A stretch of DNA of 36,682 nt from JACQGZ01 sp036004665 (GCA_036004665.1 DASYRG010000037.1:1-36682); one strand, 5' to 3'; positions 19,275-27,335 are shown, counted from the first letter of the stretch. Translations and numbers: made by a program. The notes: a model not told the origin generated them from the sequence alone.

Positions 19275-19295
19275 CGTTGGCTCCTCAAGGCGCGC

Positions 19296-19811
19296 TCAGA
19301 GTGCCGTCGCGCTAATCCCCATCAGCTTGCGAAAACTCTGAGCCGCTTTGGACGGTCTGCCCGTTCCGCCTCGCAACACGCCGACAATGCCCCAGTCGCC
19401 AGACTTCGTGCCTCGCTTGTTGAGCAGGCCGGCGTTGGCCGCGACCCCCACCTCGATGAGGAACCGTTCCAGGTCACGGATCTGTGACCGTTTGGGCGCA
19501 CCCTTCTGTCTCGGGACGGCCAGGAAGAACATGATCGGTGTTGCCCCATCGTAATCTGCGAAGAATTGCTGATACCGGGTGAGCTTGTGCGGCTGGAAGA
19601 CCTCTCCCTTGAAACTCCGGGTGGCCATTCCCACGTACCCTGGTTTCAGTCCCTTCCCGGCCCGAACGCCGAAGACGTAGCACCCTCGCCGGGAGGAAAA
19701 CTCCGGATGCTTGTTCCAGAATTCCTTCGCGTCATCAGGCGTGACGGTCCGGCTCCCTTTGCCTTTGTAGAACGGCACAGGAAAGGGTCCATAGACATGA
19801 AACCTAGCCAT
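19296..19811 (-). CDS. GIY-YIG-like nuclease domain protein
   Basis: 171 residues. GCYVFGVRAG followed by PGYVGMATRSFKGE resembles the GIY ... YIG core with the conserved Arg/Lys region. Downstream, RDLERFLIEVGV ... AGLLNKRG fits the catalytic Glu and the Asn-containing end of the fold. Assignment is by motif pattern and could be a diverged member without nuclease activity. It interrupts the usual grpE-dnaJ order, is less GC-rich than grpE and dnaK, and lacks overlap with its neighbours, so it looks like an insertion into the operon. Confidence 0.6.
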   Translation of the reverse strand: MARFHVYGPFPVPFYKGKGSRTVTPDDAKEFWNKHPEFSSRRGCYVFGVRAGKGLKPGYVGMATRSFKGEVFQPHKLTRYQQFFADYDGATPIMFFLAVPRQKGAPKRSQIRDLERFLIEVGVAANAGLLNKRGTKSGDWGIVGVLRGGTGRPSKAAQSFRKLMGISATAL

Positions 19812-19841
19812 GGGTCTGAGCCCGGGGTGGAAAGACAGCCA

Positions 19842-20384
19842 TCACTGCTCCCGCGCCACCCGCACCCGCGCCGGCCGCAGGACCTCGTCGCCCACCAGAT
19901 AGCCGCGCTGCACCTCCGCGACGACCTGCCCGGCGGGGTGTTCGTCGGTGGGCGGGACGACTTCGACCGCCTCATGGTAATGGGGATCAAAGGGCTTGCC
20001 CTGGGCCGCGAAAGGACGCACTCCCATATTGGCCAGCGTCTCCAGCGCCTGGCGGTGCGTCATGCGGATCCCTTCGACGATGGGACCGGCCTCGTCGGAC
20101 TGCGCGCCGTAGGCCAGGGCACGTTCGATGTTGTCAACGACGGAGAGAATCACGCCCAGGAGGGCCCGCCGCGTGCGCTCGACCGCGTCCTCCCGCGTGC
20201 GCGACGCCTGCTTCTTGTAGTTCTCAAGATCGGCCGCGGCGTGGAGGAACTGCCGCCAGTTCTGCTCCGCCTCCGACTTCAGGCGGGCCACTTCGGCTTC
20301 CAGTCCCTCGACGGTGGGCGCAGGGCGTTCGCTCACGCCGTTCCCCTCGCGATCGTTCAGGGCGTCGGTGTCCCGTTCAGCCAT
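19842..20384 (-). CDS. grpE: Nucleotide exchange factor GrpE
   Basis: 180 residues. Acidic, disordered N-terminus, long coiled coil (about 25-75: EAEVARLKSEAEQNWRQFLH, with ADLENYKKQ), four-helix region LLGVILSVVDNIERAL, and the C-terminal beta domain GKPFDPHYHEAV ... VVAEVQRGYLVGDEVLRPARV, the GrpE signature. It releases ADP from DnaK, whose gene ends 15 bp upstream. Confidence 0.97.
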   Translation of the reverse strand: MAERDTDALNDREGNGVSERPAPTVEGLEAEVARLKSEAEQNWRQFLHAAADLENYKKQASRTREDAVERTRRALLGVILSVVDNIERALAYGAQSDEAGPIVEGIRMTHRQALETLANMGVRPFAAQGKPFDPHYHEAVEVVPPTDEHPAGQVVAEVQRGYLVGDEVLRPARVRVAREQ

Positions 20385-20398
20385 GGCTCACCTGCGCC

Positions 20399-22330
20399 TT
20401 AGCTCCCCTCCGTGCGGCGGTACTCGGCGTCGATGACCTCTTCACCGCTCTTGGCCTCGCCGCCGTCGGGCGACTGGCTCGCGGGCCCCGCCGGTCCACC
20501 CTGCCCCGCAGCACCGGGCGTCGCCGCCGTCGCCTTGTACATCTCCTCGGCGAGTTTGTAGCTCGCCTGCTGCACGGCATCGGACGCGCGGCGGATGCGT
20601 TCACTGTCGTCGCCGCCGAGCGCGTCACGCAATTCTTTGAGCGCCTCTTCCACTTTCTGTCGCTCCTCCGCCGAGATCTTGTCACCGGCGTCCTTGAGCA
20701 TGCGCTCCGTCTGGTAGGCGATGGAGTCACCGCGGTTGCGGGCTTCGGCCGCCTCGCGCTTGGCGCGGTCCTCCTCGGCGAACTGCTCCGCGGTCTTCAC
20801 CATCTGCTCCACCTCCTGCTTGCTGAGGGTGGAGGTGCCCGTGATCTTGATCGACTGCTCCCGGCCGGTGGCGCGGTCTTTGGCGCCCGCGTTGAGGATG
20901 CCGTTGGCGTCGATGTCGAAGGTGACCTCAATCTGGGGCACGCCGCGGGGAGCCGGCGGAATCCCGTCGAGAATGAAGCGGCCGAGGGTGCGGTTGTCCC
21001 GCGCCATCGGGCGCTCCCCCTGCAGGACGTGGATCTCCACCTGCGTCTGCCCGTCGGCGGCGGTGGAGAAGGTCTCGCTCTTGCGCGTGGGGATCGTGGT
21101 GTTGCGCGGCACCAATGTCGTCATCACCCCACCCAGGGTCTCCACGCCCAGGGACAGCGGGGTGACGTCCAACAGCACCACGTCACGCACGTCGCCGGCC
21201 AGCACGCCACCTTGGATGGCCGCGCCGATCGCGACGACCTCATCAGGGTGGACCTCCTTGTTTGGCTCCTTCCCGGTGAGCCGGCGCACCAGTTCCTGAA
21301 TCATCGGCATGCGCGTGGCGCCCCCGACCAGGATGACCTCGTTCAGGTCCTTCTCGCTCATCTTCGCGTCGGCGAGCGCCTGCTTCACCGGGCCGATGCA
21401 CCGCTCGGCTAGATCGGCGGTCAGCTCCTCGAACTTGGCCCGCGTGAGCACCTGGTCCAGGTGCTTGGGGCCGGTGGCGTCAGCGGTGATGAAGGGCAGG
21501 TTGATCGTGGTCTGCACGACGGTGGAGAGTTCCACCTTGGCGCGCTCCGCCGCCTCGCGCAGCCGCTGCAGGGCCTGGCGGTCTTTGCGCAGGTCGATGC
21601 CCTGGCTCTTGCGGAACTCGTCGGCCAGCCAGTTGACGACCCGCTCGTCCCAGTCGTCGCCGCCCAGATGAGTGTCGCCCGACGTGGACTTCACCTCGAA
21701 GACCCCTTCGCCGATCTCCAAAATGGTGACGTCGAAGGTCCCGCCGCCGAGGTCGAAGACCAGGACGGTCTCGGCGCCCTTCTTGTCCAGCCCGTAGGCC
21801 AGCGCCGAGGCGGTGGGCTCGTTGATGATGCGCAGGACTTTCAATCCGGCGATCTCGCCCGCGTTCTTGGTGGCGGTGCGCTGCGCGTCGTTGAAATAGG
21901 CGGGGACGGTAATGACCGCCTCGGTCACCTTTTCTCCGAGGTACGCCTCCGCGTCGGCCTTCAACTTCTGCAGCACCATCGCGGAGATCTCTTCCGGGGT
22001 GAAGGTCTTGCCGGCCGCCGGGATGCGCACGACGGCCATGCCGTTCTGCCCTTCCTCGACCTTGTAGGGCACCATGCCCCGCTCGGTGACCACCTCGCCA
22101 TAGCGGCGCCCCATGAACCGCTTGATCGAGGAGACGGTATTCTCCGGATTCAGCACGGCCTGCCGCTTGGCCATCTGACCGGTGAGGCGCTCTCCCGTCT
22201 TGCTGAAGCCCACGACAGAGGGGGTGAGCCGCGAGCCCTCCGCGTTGGGGATCACCTGCGGCTCGCCCCCGACGATGGTGGCGATGACGGAGTTAGTGGT
22301 GCCCAGGTCAATGCCGACGACGCGCGCCAC
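20399..22330 (-). CDS. dnaK: Hsp70 chaperone DnaK
   Basis: 643 residues. ATPase domain with GIDLGTTNSVIA at the N-terminus, VITVPAYFND, NEPTASALAYG, LVFDLGGGTFDVTILEI; then the linker VVLLDVTPLSLG and the substrate-binding domain; the tail is Gly/Ala/Pro-rich and ends EEVIDAEYR. GTG start at 22330, two bp after the hsp20 stop. Core member of the stress operon; works with GrpE, CbpA and ClpB of the same transcript. Confidence 0.98.
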   Translation of the reverse strand: MARVVGIDLGTTNSVIATIVGGEPQVIPNAEGSRLTPSVVGFSKTGERLTGQMAKRQAVLNPENTVSSIKRFMGRRYGEVVTERGMVPYKVEEGQNGMAVVRIPAAGKTFTPEEISAMVLQKLKADAEAYLGEKVTEAVITVPAYFNDAQRTATKNAGEIAGLKVLRIINEPTASALAYGLDKKGAETVLVFDLGGGTFDVTILEIGEGVFEVKSTSGDTHLGGDDWDERVVNWLADEFRKSQGIDLRKDRQALQRLREAAERAKVELSTVVQTTINLPFITADATGPKHLDQVLTRAKFEELTADLAERCIGPVKQALADAKMSEKDLNEVILVGGATRMPMIQELVRRLTGKEPNKEVHPDEVVAIGAAIQGGVLAGDVRDVVLLDVTPLSLGVETLGGVMTTLVPRNTTIPTRKSETFSTAADGQTQVEIHVLQGERPMARDNRTLGRFILDGIPPAPRGVPQIEVTFDIDANGILNAGAKDRATGREQSIKITGTSTLSKQEVEQMVKTAEQFAEEDRAKREAAEARNRGDSIAYQTERMLKDAGDKISAEERQKVEEALKELRDALGGDDSERIRRASDAVQQASYKLAEEMYKATAATPGAAGQGGPAGPASQSPDGGEAKSGEEVIDAEYRRTEGS

Positions 22331-22332
22331 GG

Positions 22333-22782
22333 TTACTCAACCTCCACTTTGACGGTCTTGGCCTTGGCCCGCTCCGCCTTGGGGATGCGGACCTCGAGGA
22401 TGCCGTTCCTGAAGTTCGCCTTTGCCGCGTCGGCTTGCACCGACGTGGGGAGGGCGAGGGAGCGCTGGAACGCACCGTACCGCAGCTCGCGCCGGTAGTA
22501 GTTGCGCCCCTTCTGTTCCTGCTCGGTCTTGGCCTCGGCCTTGAGAGTGAGGGCGTCCTCCGAGACGGTTACGTCCACGGTCTTGGGGTCGATCCCCGGC
22601 ATCTCTGCGCGGAAGATCACCTCGCCCTCGTTCTCGAAGACCTCTACCGCGGGCTCCCACATCGCCGGAGCCAGCGGTCCACGCCCGGTGGGTCGGCGGG
22701 TGAAGAAGTCGTCAAAGAGCCGCTCCATGGACTCCCGGAGCGACGTCAGTTCGTCAAACGGATCCCATCGCCGAATGCTCAT
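22333..22782 (-). CDS. Small heat shock protein, Hsp20/alpha-crystallin family
   Basis: 149 residues. Start MSIRRWDPFDELTSLRESME is the common bacterial Hsp20 N-terminus; alpha-crystallin domain spans about 42-140 with FRAEMPGIDPKTVDVTV, YGAFQRSLALP and FRNGILEVRIPK (the I-x-I/V-type anchor follows). It binds unfolding proteins and hands them to DnaK and ClpB. The ATG at 22782 overlaps the hspR stop by 4 nt (ATGA); the open frame continues upstream, but that part is not coding in this frame. Confidence 0.95.
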   Translation of the reverse strand: MSIRRWDPFDELTSLRESMERLFDDFFTRRPTGRGPLAPAMWEPAVEVFENEGEVIFRAEMPGIDPKTVDVTVSEDALTLKAEAKTEQEQKGRNYYRRELRYGAFQRSLALPTSVQADAAKANFRNGILEVRIPKAERAKAKTVKVEVE

Positions 22783-23135
22783 CGTCTTCGTCCTCCCTTC
22801 CCTTCGTGCTCGTGGTCGTCGGAGGCCCGGCGCAGCCGGACCGTGCGGCGGGTGAAGACCCACTCGCCGTCCGGGCCACGCCCTTCCTCGCGCTGTTCGT
22901 AAACGTCCAGCAGCAACTTCACTCCTGCCAGATTTACCCCCATGCCCTGGGTGAAGTGGCGGATCAGCCGCACTCGCTCGATGTCGCGGTCTGAATAGAG
23001 GCGGATGCGGTTGCGCCGCTGGGGGCTGAGTAGCCCCTTCTCTTCGTAGATGCGCAGCGTCCGCGGGTGCAGTCCCGCTAGATCGGCCGCGATGCTGATG
23101 ACGTAGAGCGGGCGGGTGGCCCGCCGATCCCTCAC
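22779..23135 (-). CDS. hspR: MerR-family heat shock repressor HspR
   Basis: 118 residues. Winged HTH of MerR type: YVISIAADLAGLHPRTLRIY followed by EEKGLLSPQR and NRIRLYSDRDIERVRLIRHF, the hallmark of HspR, then VNLAGVKLLLDVYEQ and a basic tail. HspR represses chaperone genes with DnaK as co-repressor. GTG start at 23135, SD AGGAGGGG at 23145-23152. Placing hspR first, ahead of hsp20-dnaK-grpE-cbpA-clpB, makes the whole operon an autoregulatory loop. Confidence 0.93.
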   Translation of the reverse strand: MRDRRATRPLYVISIAADLAGLHPRTLRIYEEKGLLSPQRRNRIRLYSDRDIERVRLIRHFTQGMGVNLAGVKLLLDVYEQREEGRGPDGEWVFTRRTVRLRRASDDHEHEGKGGRRR

Positions 23136-23195
23136 TGCCGCTCACCCCTCCTAAGTGATGTCTGCCGTGCCTGGGCAAGGAGCTTGGGCAAGACA

Positions 23196-23225
23196 AGTAT
23201 AGGAAGGTGTCATTTTCATTGTCAA
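23196..23225 (-). promoter_or_regulatory. Promoter of the hspR chaperone operon
   Basis: Minus strand: -35 TTGACA (23220-23225), 18-bp spacer, -10 TATACT (23196-23201). This is a near-consensus housekeeping promoter about 60 bp before the hspR GTG, fitting repressor control rather than an alternative sigma factor. Confidence 0.75.
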
Positions 23226-23250
23226 GATAGCTTACAATGGTATTGTCAAG
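23218..23250. promoter_or_regulatory. Repeated ATTGTCAAG element, candidate HspR operator
   Basis: ATTGTCAAG occurs at 23218-23226 and again at 23242-23250, with a partial inverse copy CTTACAAT at 23231-23238 between them. The first copy covers the -35 of the hspR promoter. The classical HAIR operator (CTTGAGT-N7-ACTCAAG) is not present, but CTTGACAAT shares its CTTGA half. On the plus strand the same repeats could supply -35 and -10 elements (TTGTCA, 16 bp, TATTGT) for trxB, so both directions may be controlled. Confidence 0.45.
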
Positions 23251-23360
23251 GAATTCTGCCGGTGGCCGCCTTCTTGGGACCGCAGGATCGCGCGAAATAG
23301 GATCGCAGCGGGGCAGCGTTTGTCTGGGAGGAGAAGGCTGCAGTACCCTGAGGCCTGACC

Positions 23361-24374
23361 ATGAGCACCAACGAGGAGATCCGCAACGTGGTCATCCTGG
23401 GAGGCGGGCCGGCGGGCCTGACCGCCGCCATCTATGCCGCCCGGGCCAATTTGCGCCCCCTCGTGATCGAAGGCGCGGAGGCCGGGGGCCAGTTGATGCT
23501 GACCACGCTCGTGGAGAACTACGGCGGATTCGCCGACGGCATCATGGGCCCCGACCTGATGGCCGCAATGCGCACGCAGGCCGAACGCGTCGGCACCGAC
23601 TTCATCACCGAAGACGCCAGCACGGTGGACTTCTCCCGCCGCCCCTTCCGGGTCACGACGCAGAGCGGCACGGAGGTGCGCGCCCGGGCGGTCATCGTGG
23701 CGACGGGGGCGTCGGCCAAGATGCTGGGGCTGCCCTCCGAAGCGCGCCTCCTCGGCCGGGGCGTCTCCACGTGCGCCACCTGCGACGGCTTCTTCTTCCG
23801 CGGGCAGGACGTGCTCGTGGTCGGCGGCGGCGACAGCGCCATGGAGGATGCCCTCTACCTGGCCAACATGGCGCGCTCCGTCACCGTGGTGCACCGGCGG
23901 GACAGGCTGCGCGCCAGCAAGATCATGCAGGACCGCGCTCGCAAGCACCCCAAGATCGACTTCATCTGGAATGCCGAGGTGGCGGAGATCACCGGCAACG
24001 GCAAGGTCAGCGGGGTGCGCCTCCGCGATACCCGCAGCGGCGAGGTCACGGAGCGTCCCATCGACGGCGTGTTTGTCGCCATCGGTCACCGGCCCAACAC
24101 CGAGCTCTTCAAGGGGCAGCTGGCGATGGACGGCAACGGCTACCTGGTGCCCGCGGACGCCACGATGTCCAACGTCGAGGGCGTCTTCCTCGCCGGGGAC
24201 GTGCACGACCACACCTACCGCCAGGCCGTCACCGCTGCCGCGTTCGGGTGCATGGCCGCCATGGACGCGGAACGGTGGCTGCAGGGCGATGAGGCGCTCT
24301 CGCCCGAGGCACATTGGAGCCCGGGCGAACCCGCGGTCACCACCCGCTCCTCAGCCCGCCCAGCGCGCTCCTAG
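23361..24374 (+). CDS. trxB: Thioredoxin reductase
   Basis: 337-residue FAD/NADPH flavoenzyme. FAD motif GGGPAG at 14-19, redox-active CATC at 138-141, NADPH motif GGGDSA at 155-160, GVFVAIGHRPNT and the C-terminal FAD segment GVFLAGDVHDHTYRQAVTAAAFG. It reduces thioredoxin, whose gene lies 1 kb away in the opposite orientation. The last 25 or so residues beyond the family end are a low-complexity extension. ATG at 23361 has only a weak SD. It is divergent from hspR. Confidence 0.96.
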   Translation: MSTNEEIRNVVILGGGPAGLTAAIYAARANLRPLVIEGAEAGGQLMLTTLVENYGGFADGIMGPDLMAAMRTQAERVGTDFITEDASTVDFSRRPFRVTTQSGTEVRARAVIVATGASAKMLGLPSEARLLGRGVSTCATCDGFFFRGQDVLVVGGGDSAMEDALYLANMARSVTVVHRRDRLRASKIMQDRARKHPKIDFIWNAEVAEITGNGKVSGVRLRDTRSGEVTERPIDGVFVAIGHRPNTELFKGQLAMDGNGYLVPADATMSNVEGVFLAGDVHDHTYRQAVTAAAFGCMAAMDAERWLQGDEALSPEAHWSPGEPAVTTRSSARPARS

Positions 24375-24457
24375 CCCGCTCTCGGTTCCTTCTGCAGGAC
24401 TGGCCAGCTCCGGGACGAAAGTCCAACCGTATCCCAGTCCAGAATCAGGGAGGAAAA

Positions 24458-25318
24458 GTGGTGGAGAGGATTCCGGGCTCCATTTTTCGCCGTGTGGATG
24501 ACGTGTTTCGCAGGAGGCTACTCATGATCTCGATCGCCGTTCTCGCAGCGGCGACCCTGGCCGCCGGCCCGGTCGGCGCAATTACCTACGGCCAACCGGA
24601 CGGCACCGGACACCCCAATGTCGGCGCCCTCATCGCCGAGTGGTCGACACCCGGCGTCAAAGAGATCCTCTGCTCCGGCACGCTGATTGCTACCCGTGTG
24701 TTTCTCACGGCGGCGCACTGCACCGCCTTTCTTGAGTCTCTGGGGATCCCGAACACGCAGATCTGGGTGAGCTTCGATCAAGACGCCGATCCCGTCACGG
24801 CCTCGACGAACCTCATTCAGGGCCAGTGGATTACGAATCCGGGATTCAACCAGCGCCAATCTGATCCGGGGGACGTCGCCGTCGTGCTGTTTTCTCAGAA
24901 CGTCCAGGGCATCACCCCGGCGCAGCTGCCCACGGCGGGTCTGTTCGACCAGCTCGGCCCACGGGGGCTCAGGAGGCAGAAGTTTACGGCGGTCGGTTAC
25001 GGCGTGCAGGCACCGGAGATAGGCGGCGGCCCGCCGAACTGGCCCTTCGATGGGATGCGGTGGAAGGCCGTCTCTGAGTTCAGGGCGCTCACCCCGGCGT
25101 GGCTTCGCCTCTCCCAGAACGATGCTACGAACGACGGCGGGACCTGCTTTGGGGACTCCGGCGGGCCGAACTTCCTGGGCGCCGACGCCGGCGAGACACC
25201 GGTCGTCGCGGCGATCACCATCACCGGCGACGCAATGTGCCTGGCGACCAATGTCACCTACCGGCTCGACCGCCCGGCGCCGCGGAATTTCCTGGCAAAC
25301 TTCGTGGTCTTACCTTAG
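24458..25318 (+). CDS. Secreted trypsin-like serine protease (S1 family)
   Basis: 286 residues from GTG at 24458, chosen because GGGAGG lies at 24448-24453 and a signal peptide follows (basic FRRRLL, then ISIAVLAAATLAAGPVGA). Catalytic triad is visible: TAAHC (His87), GDVAVVLF (Asp139) and GDSGGP (Ser234), with Cys pairs in place. The open frame reaches back into trxB without support. S1 proteases with a signal are exported; the substrate is unknown. It lies between the two thioredoxin system genes and may be functionally unrelated to them. Confidence 0.88.
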   Translation: MVERIPGSIFRRVDDVFRRRLLMISIAVLAAATLAAGPVGAITYGQPDGTGHPNVGALIAEWSTPGVKEILCSGTLIATRVFLTAAHCTAFLESLGIPNTQIWVSFDQDADPVTASTNLIQGQWITNPGFNQRQSDPGDVAVVLFSQNVQGITPAQLPTAGLFDQLGPRGLRRQKFTAVGYGVQAPEIGGGPPNWPFDGMRWKAVSEFRALTPAWLRLSQNDATNDGGTCFGDSGGPNFLGADAGETPVVAAITITGDAMCLATNVTYRLDRPAPRNFLANFVVLP

Positions 25319-25376
25319 GGCTCGGGGCGGACGAACAGGCAGGGTGGCAATCGTTTCGAGTGTCCGATCGGCATGC

Positions 25377-25715
25377 TCAGGAGACGCCCGCAGCGAGGGC
25401 CGCCTCGACCCGCCGCTTCAATTCGGTCCTGGGCATGTAGCCGATGATGCGCTCGACCAATTCTCCGCCCTTGAAGATTCCCAGGGTGGGAATGCTCATG
25501 ATGTTGTAGCGCATCGCGATGCCGGTGTTGTCGTCCACGTCCAGTTTGGTGACCTTCATCTTCCCGTCGTAGTCCCGCGCGAACTCCTCGACAATGGGCG
25601 CGATCATGCGGCAGGGACCACACCACTCCGCCCAAAAGTCCACCAGGACGGGCGTTTCCGCCTTCAGCACTTCCTGATCGAAGCTCTGTTCGGTCACGTG
25701 CAACGGCGCTGCCAT
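25377..25715 (-). CDS. trxA: Thioredoxin
   Basis: 112 residues with the active site WCGPC in VDFWAEWCGPCRMIAP, the conserved cis-Pro in MSIPTLGIFKGGE, and family-typical length. Cytosolic disulfide reductant fed by TrxB. Convergent to the protease gene. A TATAGT -10 hexamer lies about 40 bp upstream. Confidence 0.97.
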   Translation of the reverse strand: MAAPLHVTEQSFDQEVLKAETPVLVDFWAEWCGPCRMIAPIVEEFARDYDGKMKVTKLDVDDNTGIAMRYNIMSIPTLGIFKGGELVERIIGYMPRTELKRRVEAALAAGVS

Positions 25716-25752
25716 CGTCTCTCAGATCCTCCTCGATCGTGCGTCCGCTACC

Positions 25753-25758
25753 ACTATA
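25753..25758 (-). promoter_or_regulatory. Candidate -10 of trxA
   Basis: The minus strand reads TATAGT 38 bp before the trxA ATG, in the 95-bp gap after the TPR gene. The -35 region is GC-rich and poor, so this is a tentative call. Confidence 0.4.
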
Positions 25759-25810
25759 CCCAAGAACGCTCGGCCGGCGCAGGCTGATTCCCCGGACGCC
25801 GCGGCGCGGG

Positions 25811-26344
25811 CTAGGGCCCGGCGAAGAGGCGCGCCAGCGCGGGCAGGACGACGCCCATGAGCAGCAGCAAGAGGACCACCGCCGACGCCGCGGGCCCAAA
25901 GCAGCCCCGGCGCGCGCCCCCACTACGCACCGAGAGGCGCGTGGCCTTCTTGAACTCCCCCACGGCTTCGGTGACGCGCCCCATCTCTCGATAGAGCGCC
26001 CCCAGGTTCTGGTGGGCGACCCAGTACTCGGGGTCCGCCTCGACGGCCTGCCGGTACGCGGCGAGCGCTTCTTCCTTGCGATCCTGCTCGCGGTACACGT
26101 TCCCCAGATTGCTGTATGCGGGCGCGTACCGCGGGTTGATGGCGATCGCTTCGCGGAGTGCGGCGATGGCCTCATCGAAGCGGCCCTGGCGGGCCAGGGC
26201 AACACCCAGTTTGCTCCAGGCGGTGGACGACTCCGGATGTGCGGCGGTCCCCCGCCGGAACGCGTCCTCCGCCAGCGTCCACTCCTCGCGGCGGAGATGC
26301 GCCTCGCCGGCTTCCAGGTACGGCCGTGCCTCCCGCTCACCCAC
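25811..26344 (-). CDS. Membrane-anchored tetratricopeptide repeat protein
   Basis: 177 residues. Roughly four TPR units (from about 6 to 140; for example AWSKLGVALARQGRFDEAIA and AYSNLGNVYREQDRKEEALA) followed by a basic stretch and one C-terminal hydrophobic helix AVVLLLLLMGVVLPALARLF. The repeats would face the cytoplasm as a protein-binding scaffold. No specific partner can be named; it lies in line with the lexA operon 59 bp downstream of the small membrane gene. Confidence 0.85.
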   Translation of the reverse strand: MGEREARPYLEAGEAHLRREEWTLAEDAFRRGTAAHPESSTAWSKLGVALARQGRFDEAIAALREAIAINPRYAPAYSNLGNVYREQDRKEEALAAYRQAVEADPEYWVAHQNLGALYREMGRVTEAVGEFKKATRLSVRSGGARRGCFGPAASAVVLLLLLMGVVLPALARLFAGP

Positions 26345-26403
26345 GGCCGTGCAGTTTCGGCGCCCCCTGAAGCGCCTCCTCGATGCGGGGGGTCAGTAGC
26401 GGA

Positions 26404-26640
26404 CTAGAGCGGGACCTCGAGGAGAGCCGCGCCGAGCAGTAACAGCGCCAGGAGAGTCCACTTCAGCGGAAGAGCTCGGCGGTCATCCAGCCAGAGGCTG
26501 ATCGGGCCGGGCGTGCGTGCGGGAGTCGTGCGGCGTCGCCGCGCCATGTGACGTCGAAGACGGTGGCGGAAGGGCCTCCGCGCCGGCCTCATCGGTAGAA
26601 CGGCAAGGCGTGCGGACGCGAGCCGACGAGACGCGATCAT
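26404..26640 (-). CDS. Small tail-anchored, Arg-rich protein coupled to lexA
   Basis: 78 residues. The ATG at 26640 overlaps the lexA stop as ATGA, so it is translationally coupled. The N-terminal 45 residues are extremely basic (RRPFRHRLRRHMARRRR), followed by WLDDRRALPLKW and a single C-terminal hydrophobic helix TLLALLLLGAALLEVPL. No known family is recognised. Sharing the LexA-controlled transcript makes it a candidate SOS-induced membrane protein, in the manner of the unrelated small division inhibitors YneA and SidA; that role is inference only. A chance open frame is possible but unlikely given the overlap and the clear TM segment. Confidence 0.65.
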   Translation of the reverse strand: MIASRRLASARLAVLPMRPARRPFRHRLRRHMARRRRTTPARTPGPISLWLDDRRALPLKWTLLALLLLGAALLEVPL

Positions 26641-27275
26641 CCCATCGTCCCCCGGTAACTCCGCAGCAGCCCGACGACTGTGCCGATGACCGAGAACTCG
26701 CCTCGGAGGATCTTGTAGGCACCGTTTTCGGGTTTGAGCACGGGCCGGCCATGTTCGAGGACGAGCCGCTTGACGGTGGCCTCCTCCCCGTACAGCGCGA
26801 CGACGACTTCCCCCGGCTCCGCGGTGGGCTGGCAGCGCACCACCACGAGGTCGCCTGACATGATGCCCGCCCCGACCATGCTGTCTCCCCGCACGGTCAG
26901 CAGGAAGCACTCTTCATGCCACCCGACCATGCGACGGGGAACGGGGATCATCTCCTCCACGTGCTCCTCGGCGAGGACCGGTAGCCCCGCGGAGATCCGT
27001 CCGATCAAGGGGAGAGTCGCCACCTCTTCGCCTTCTGGCAGGACGGTGCGATCCGTGATCTGCAGCACACGCATCCGGTCCCCATACCGCTTGATGTAGC
27101 CCTTCCGCTCCAGCGCATGCAGGTGCTGGTGAACCGTCGAGGGCGAGCGGAGACCGAGCGCCCTTCCCACCTCCCTTACCGAGGGCACATACCCGGACCG
27201 ACGAATGGACGCAGCCAGGTGCTCGAGGATCTGGCGTTGCCTGGCGGTGATGGGGCGCGCCTGTGTTTGCTTCAT
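26637..27275 (-). CDS. lexA: SOS response repressor LexA
   Basis: 212 residues. N-terminal winged HTH (ITARQRQILEHLAASI, VPSVREVGRALGL and SPSTVHQHLHALE), self-cleavage site Ala96-Gly97 in RISAGLP, catalytic Ser132 in GDSM and Lys169 in ATVKRL. RecA-ssDNA filaments trigger cleavage. ATG at 27275; the promoter upstream contains its own operators, so it is autoregulated. Confidence 0.97.
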   Translation of the reverse strand: MKQTQARPITARQRQILEHLAASIRRSGYVPSVREVGRALGLRSPSTVHQHLHALERKGYIKRYGDRMRVLQITDRTVLPEGEEVATLPLIGRISAGLPVLAEEHVEEMIPVPRRMVGWHEECFLLTVRGDSMVGAGIMSGDLVVVRCQPTAEPGEVVVALYGEEATVKRLVLEHGRPVLKPENGAYKILRGEFSVIGTVVGLLRSYRGTMG

Positions 27276-27281
27276 GGCGGC

Positions 27282-27310
27282 AATATACCGAACATATGTA
27301 CGATTGTCAA
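27282..27310 (-). promoter_or_regulatory. lexA promoter with SOS box in the spacer
   Basis: Minus strand: -35 TTGACA (27305-27310), 17-bp spacer, -10 TATATT (27282-27287). The spacer contains CGTACATATGTTCG (27289-27302), a close match to the CGAACRNRYGTTYC-type box, so LexA would sit between -35 and -10 of its own gene. Confidence 0.85.
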
Positions 27311-27321
27311 TGTCTACATGG

Positions 27322-27335
27322 CGAACAATTGTCCG
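27322..27335. promoter_or_regulatory. Second SOS box between lexA and the amidotransferase gene
   Basis: CGAACAATTGTCCG, a second LexA-type box 33 bp from the first, centre to centre. It lies upstream of the lexA -35 and 93 bp before the divergent amidotransferase start, so it may tighten lexA control, act on the divergent genes, or both. Confidence 0.65.

Noticed and set aside
23136..23360. Classical HAIR operator for HspR
   Set aside because: No CTTGAGT-N7-ACTCAAG is present; only CTTGACAAT-type repeats are seen.
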